DNA of 64,000 nucleotides. It comes from Flavobacteriales bacterium. GTDB lineage: Bacteria; Bacteroidota; Bacteroidia; Flavobacteriales_F; PHOS-HE28. Location: assembly GCA_016703005.1 (NCBI GenBank), contig JADJCX010000031.1:102404-166403 (forward strand). The letters run 5' to 3'. Below are positions 62,099 to 64,000 of this stretch, in pieces; position 1 is the first letter of the stretch; the number at the start of each line of letters is the position of its first letter. The notes under the pieces are model-generated. The model was not told the DNA's origin. It made no database searches and worked only from the letters and a program-made list of their open reading frames with translations. The position numbers and the translations under genes were made by a program.

Positions 62099-62263
62099 TT
62101 AGCGTTCTGCTTTCTCCATCCTCCTCACCACCTCCATCGTCCCCACGCTCACCGTCGTCACCCTCTTCAGCAAGTCTATCACCTTCTCCTTGTATTCCGC
62201 GAAGCGGTAGGTGTTGAAATTCTCGGCGATGGTGGGGTCGCGGAGGAAGCCTTTCGATCACCT
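62099..62263 (-). pseudogene. Remnant copy B of the short recurrent gene
   Basis: Minus strand reads RDPTIAENFNTYRFAEYK, EKVIDLLKRVTTVSVGTMEV, VRRMEKAER, stop at 62099. No start codon in frame (a stop lies about ten codons upstream of DPTIA). Nearly identical to the intact copy at 57957-58109 over about 110 bases. Confidence 0.6.
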
Positions 62264-62306
62264 CACTTCGTGCGGAAGGATCACGTAGTCCGCCTCGCGC
62301 AAGCCA

Positions 62307-63205
62307 TCAAAGCCGCCTATCCAACCAATGGATGATGTTCAGCAGGAACTGCGGATCCTGCTCCGCCCGCGTTGGTTCATGCCCATTGGTTCCCGCGAAG
62401 GACCGGTGAGCCGCACTGAACAGCGCAGCCTCACCAAAGGCTACGATACGGCCTTGCCATACTCCAGCATCGCGCCATTGATGAAGCCATCACCAGCGAT
62501 GCGGCTCATTGGTATCGCTGAGCTCACCCGCACGTTGGGGCAACAGGATCTCGTAACCCGCATTGAGCCGCGACAGGGACCATGGCTTCTGGTGGAGCAT
62601 GGGCGCACTGCCGGTGAAGAGCGCGATGCTGTCGTGCGTGCGCTGTCACCACCGTCTGTGATGGGGGTCGCTAAAAGCGACCCATCGCGGCGTGAGAACA
62701 TCTCCATTCCATCCTGGGGCGGTATCGCGTAGCCATTGATCCAATCGAAACCGAATGCTGCACCCAGCTCGCCACGCCCCGCGCCGCCGAAGGGCATGTG
62801 ATCGGCGATGAGGAACAGGCTGCCGCCTTCGGCACCCACTGCTCCATAGCAGCGATCTCCCCGGTGGTGAAGGCCGAACGTGTCGGTAGGCGAAGTCTCG
62901 GCAGGCGAGAGCGCGTTGGCGATGACCAGGATGCGCGTTTGTCGGAGGTGTGCCGCGGTGAAGGGGCTCCGTCCCTGACATCATCCGATAACCATCCTCC
63001 GGATCACCTTCCGAACGCATAGTAGCGACCGCCGAGCGTAGGTGGAAGTTGTTGTGCGCTTCGTCCAGCATCGCAAGGGCCCCGCCCCGTTCCCATAGGC
63101 CGGTGCTGGATTGCGAAAGGTGAATGCGGTATCCGGCACTTGTTGGGCGCATCCGGCCGCGAGCACGGCGATGATCAAGGCGAAAGAACATGCTGAACGG
63201 ACCAT
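62307..63205 (-). pseudogene. Broken DUF4350-like lipoprotein gene
   Basis: ATG 63205: MVRSACSFALIIAVLAAGCA (lipobox AAGC), then TAFTFRNPAPAYGNGAGP. Other frames carry MLDEAHNNFH, ILVIANALS-type residues and GGSLFLIADHMPFGGAGRGE, AAFGFDWINGYAIPPQDGME, the recognisable core of DUF4350-like proteins, and end with QFLLNIIHWLDRRL at 62307. Four or more shifts are needed. Directly followed by copy B of the short recurrent gene. Confidence 0.65.
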
Positions 63206-63220
63206 GGCCTAAGGATACGC

Positions 63221-63295
63221 TTACATCTTCACCTTATTGTCCGCGAAGCGGTAGGTGTTGAGCTTTTCGGCGATGGAGGGGTCGTTGGGCTTCTC
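63221..63295 (-). pseudogene. Remnant copy C of the short recurrent gene
   Basis: Right after the TAG (63296-63298) of the delta-60 gene the minus strand reads EKPNDPSIAEKLNTYRFADN, KVKM and a stop. It carries the first 20 codons only. Confidence 0.6.
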
Positions 63296-64000
63296 CTATT
63301 CCTTTACGAAACGCAAAGGCAAGGTACCAACGACGTGTATGGTGTACACTCCAGGCGCCAAGGCCTTACCATCGAGCACAGCGCTAGTGCTGCGCATCGA
63401 ACATCGGAGCACTTGTTTGCCGGTAGATCGCACACTTCCATGACCACACCAGGTTAGGAGGTCGTGACATGCACCGATAGCTGATGAGATGTAGGTTGGG
63501 GCTTAGCGCGACCGACAAGGACCGGGACTCCGGGACACCGTTGAAATCCGTTCCATTGATGCGTGCCACCCGGCGACGAGGCACATCATCGTATTCAGTA
63601 AAGATGCCACCGATCAAAATGCGACCATCCTCTTGGAGCACCACCGCATTCACCTGGTTGTTTGGCCCGGGGTCCAAGGTGAACCCAGGGTCCAATGCGC
63701 CGTTCTGGTCAAGGCGCACGAGCTTGTACATCAGCACACCATTGAATTGATTGAACTCACCACCCAATAGGATGGCGCCGTCCGACTGTACGCAGCTGGC
63801 GCGCACATTGCCATCGGCACCGGTGCCAGTAATGAAACCCGTATCCACTGTGCCATCGGGCACCTTAGACGCGCTGCGCGGCCCGTGGACACCCCATTGA
63901 TGTTGTTGAACCCACCACCTACGATGACCTTCTCATCGCTCTGGATGGACAGGGTCAATACAACGTTGTCCGCACCAACGCCAACGTTGAACGCGGGATC
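63296..64000 (-). CDS. Delta-60 repeat protein, C-terminal part (partial at window edge, frameshifted)
   Basis: Runs off the right edge. Delta-60 repeats read SIQSDEKVIVGGGFNNINGV, then after a one-base shift near 63870 GTVDTGFITGTGADGNVRAS, VQSDGAILLGGEFNQFNGVL and LQEDGRILIGGIFTEYDDVP. The end should be a T9SS domain: LSVALSPNPTSHQLSVHVT in a shifted frame, and GVYTIHVVGTLPLRFVKE with TAG at 63296-63298. In the uncorrected frame it stops earlier at 63384. At least two shifts. A second delta-60 gene after the one at 45730. Confidence 0.7.

Noticed and set aside
1..64000. tRNA, rRNA and CRISPR arrays
   Set aside because: I looked for T-loop motifs and for regularly spaced 25-40 bp direct repeats and saw none apart from the 21-bp array, which has no spacers.
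1..64000. Insertion sequences or prophage
   Set aside because: No DDE, HUH, serine or tyrosine recombinase motifs and no terminal inverted repeats were seen; the duplications look like local copying rather than transposition.

Overview
The window looks like a chromosomal piece of a GC-rich member of the Bacteroidota, most likely Flavobacteriales-like. The evidence is: several large secreted proteins with type IX secretion (T9SS) C-terminal sorting domains (KxxP/YPNP-type start, closing in LVVE, LMVK or VVVE); delta-60, DUF839/PhoX and dockerin-like surface modules; the short Bacteroidota form of NuoG; DUF2490 and DUF1761 proteins; and promoter boxes of the TAnnTTTG class, which here mostly read TAnnTTCG. 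I found no rRNA, tRNA, CRISPR array or transposase.

Layout. 0-6.3 kb is accessory and decayed: a 21-bp tandem repeat, a broken LuxR-type response regulator, a small lipoprotein, a lower-GC block with Mrr-like nuclease and PIN-like fragments, a broken secreted protein and an intact acetyltransferase. 6.3-10.2 kb is a segmental duplication of a divergent DUF2490 / Fn3-repeat gene pair; one Fn3 copy is frameshifted and the second DUF2490 copy is a stub. 10.4-19.2 kb is nuoGHIJKLMN of respiratory complex I, with a VapBC-type toxin-antitoxin pair between nuoG and nuoH. 19.2-26.6 kb holds two T9SS cargo genes, an SDR and a two-component system. 26.8-36.5 kb is mainly housekeeping: an ALDH8-type aldehyde dehydrogenase, dxs, holB, a lone receiver protein, rseP, dxr, a barrel protein and threonylcarbamoyl-AMP synthase. 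36.5-38.5 kb has HepT/MntA and a multi-pass membrane protein. 38.7-48.1 kb encodes giant surface proteins (choice-of-anchor I plus tandem DUF839/PhoX modules, and a seven-repeat delta-60 protein). 48.2-61.8 kb is a mixed set: LpxH-like phosphoesterase, cupredoxin-dockerin protein, UspA, LamG protein, methyltransferase, ECF sigma factor, amidohydrolase, triple rhodanese, polysaccharide deacetylase and AraC regulator. 62-64 kb is decayed again and ends in a partial delta-60 protein.

The genes fit together as a respiratory chain (H+-pumping complex I), the MEP isoprenoid pathway (dxs and dxr in one window, dxr overlapping rseP), envelope maintenance (RseP, LpxH-like) and an outer-surface repertoire exported by T9SS. 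A C-terminal module of about 230 residues ending in LAQLP, carrying paired NDRD/DxNxDG segments, is shared by three proteins and is the best candidate for an undescribed surface domain.

A caution for all users: at least ten genes, including essential ones (dxs) and a TA antitoxin, carry single-base indels, mostly in short homopolymers, and two carry larger gaps. Most of these look more like residual assembly error than real decay, while the blocks at 0-6 kb and 62-64 kb may be genuinely degraded. No database search was possible; family names rest on recognisable motifs.
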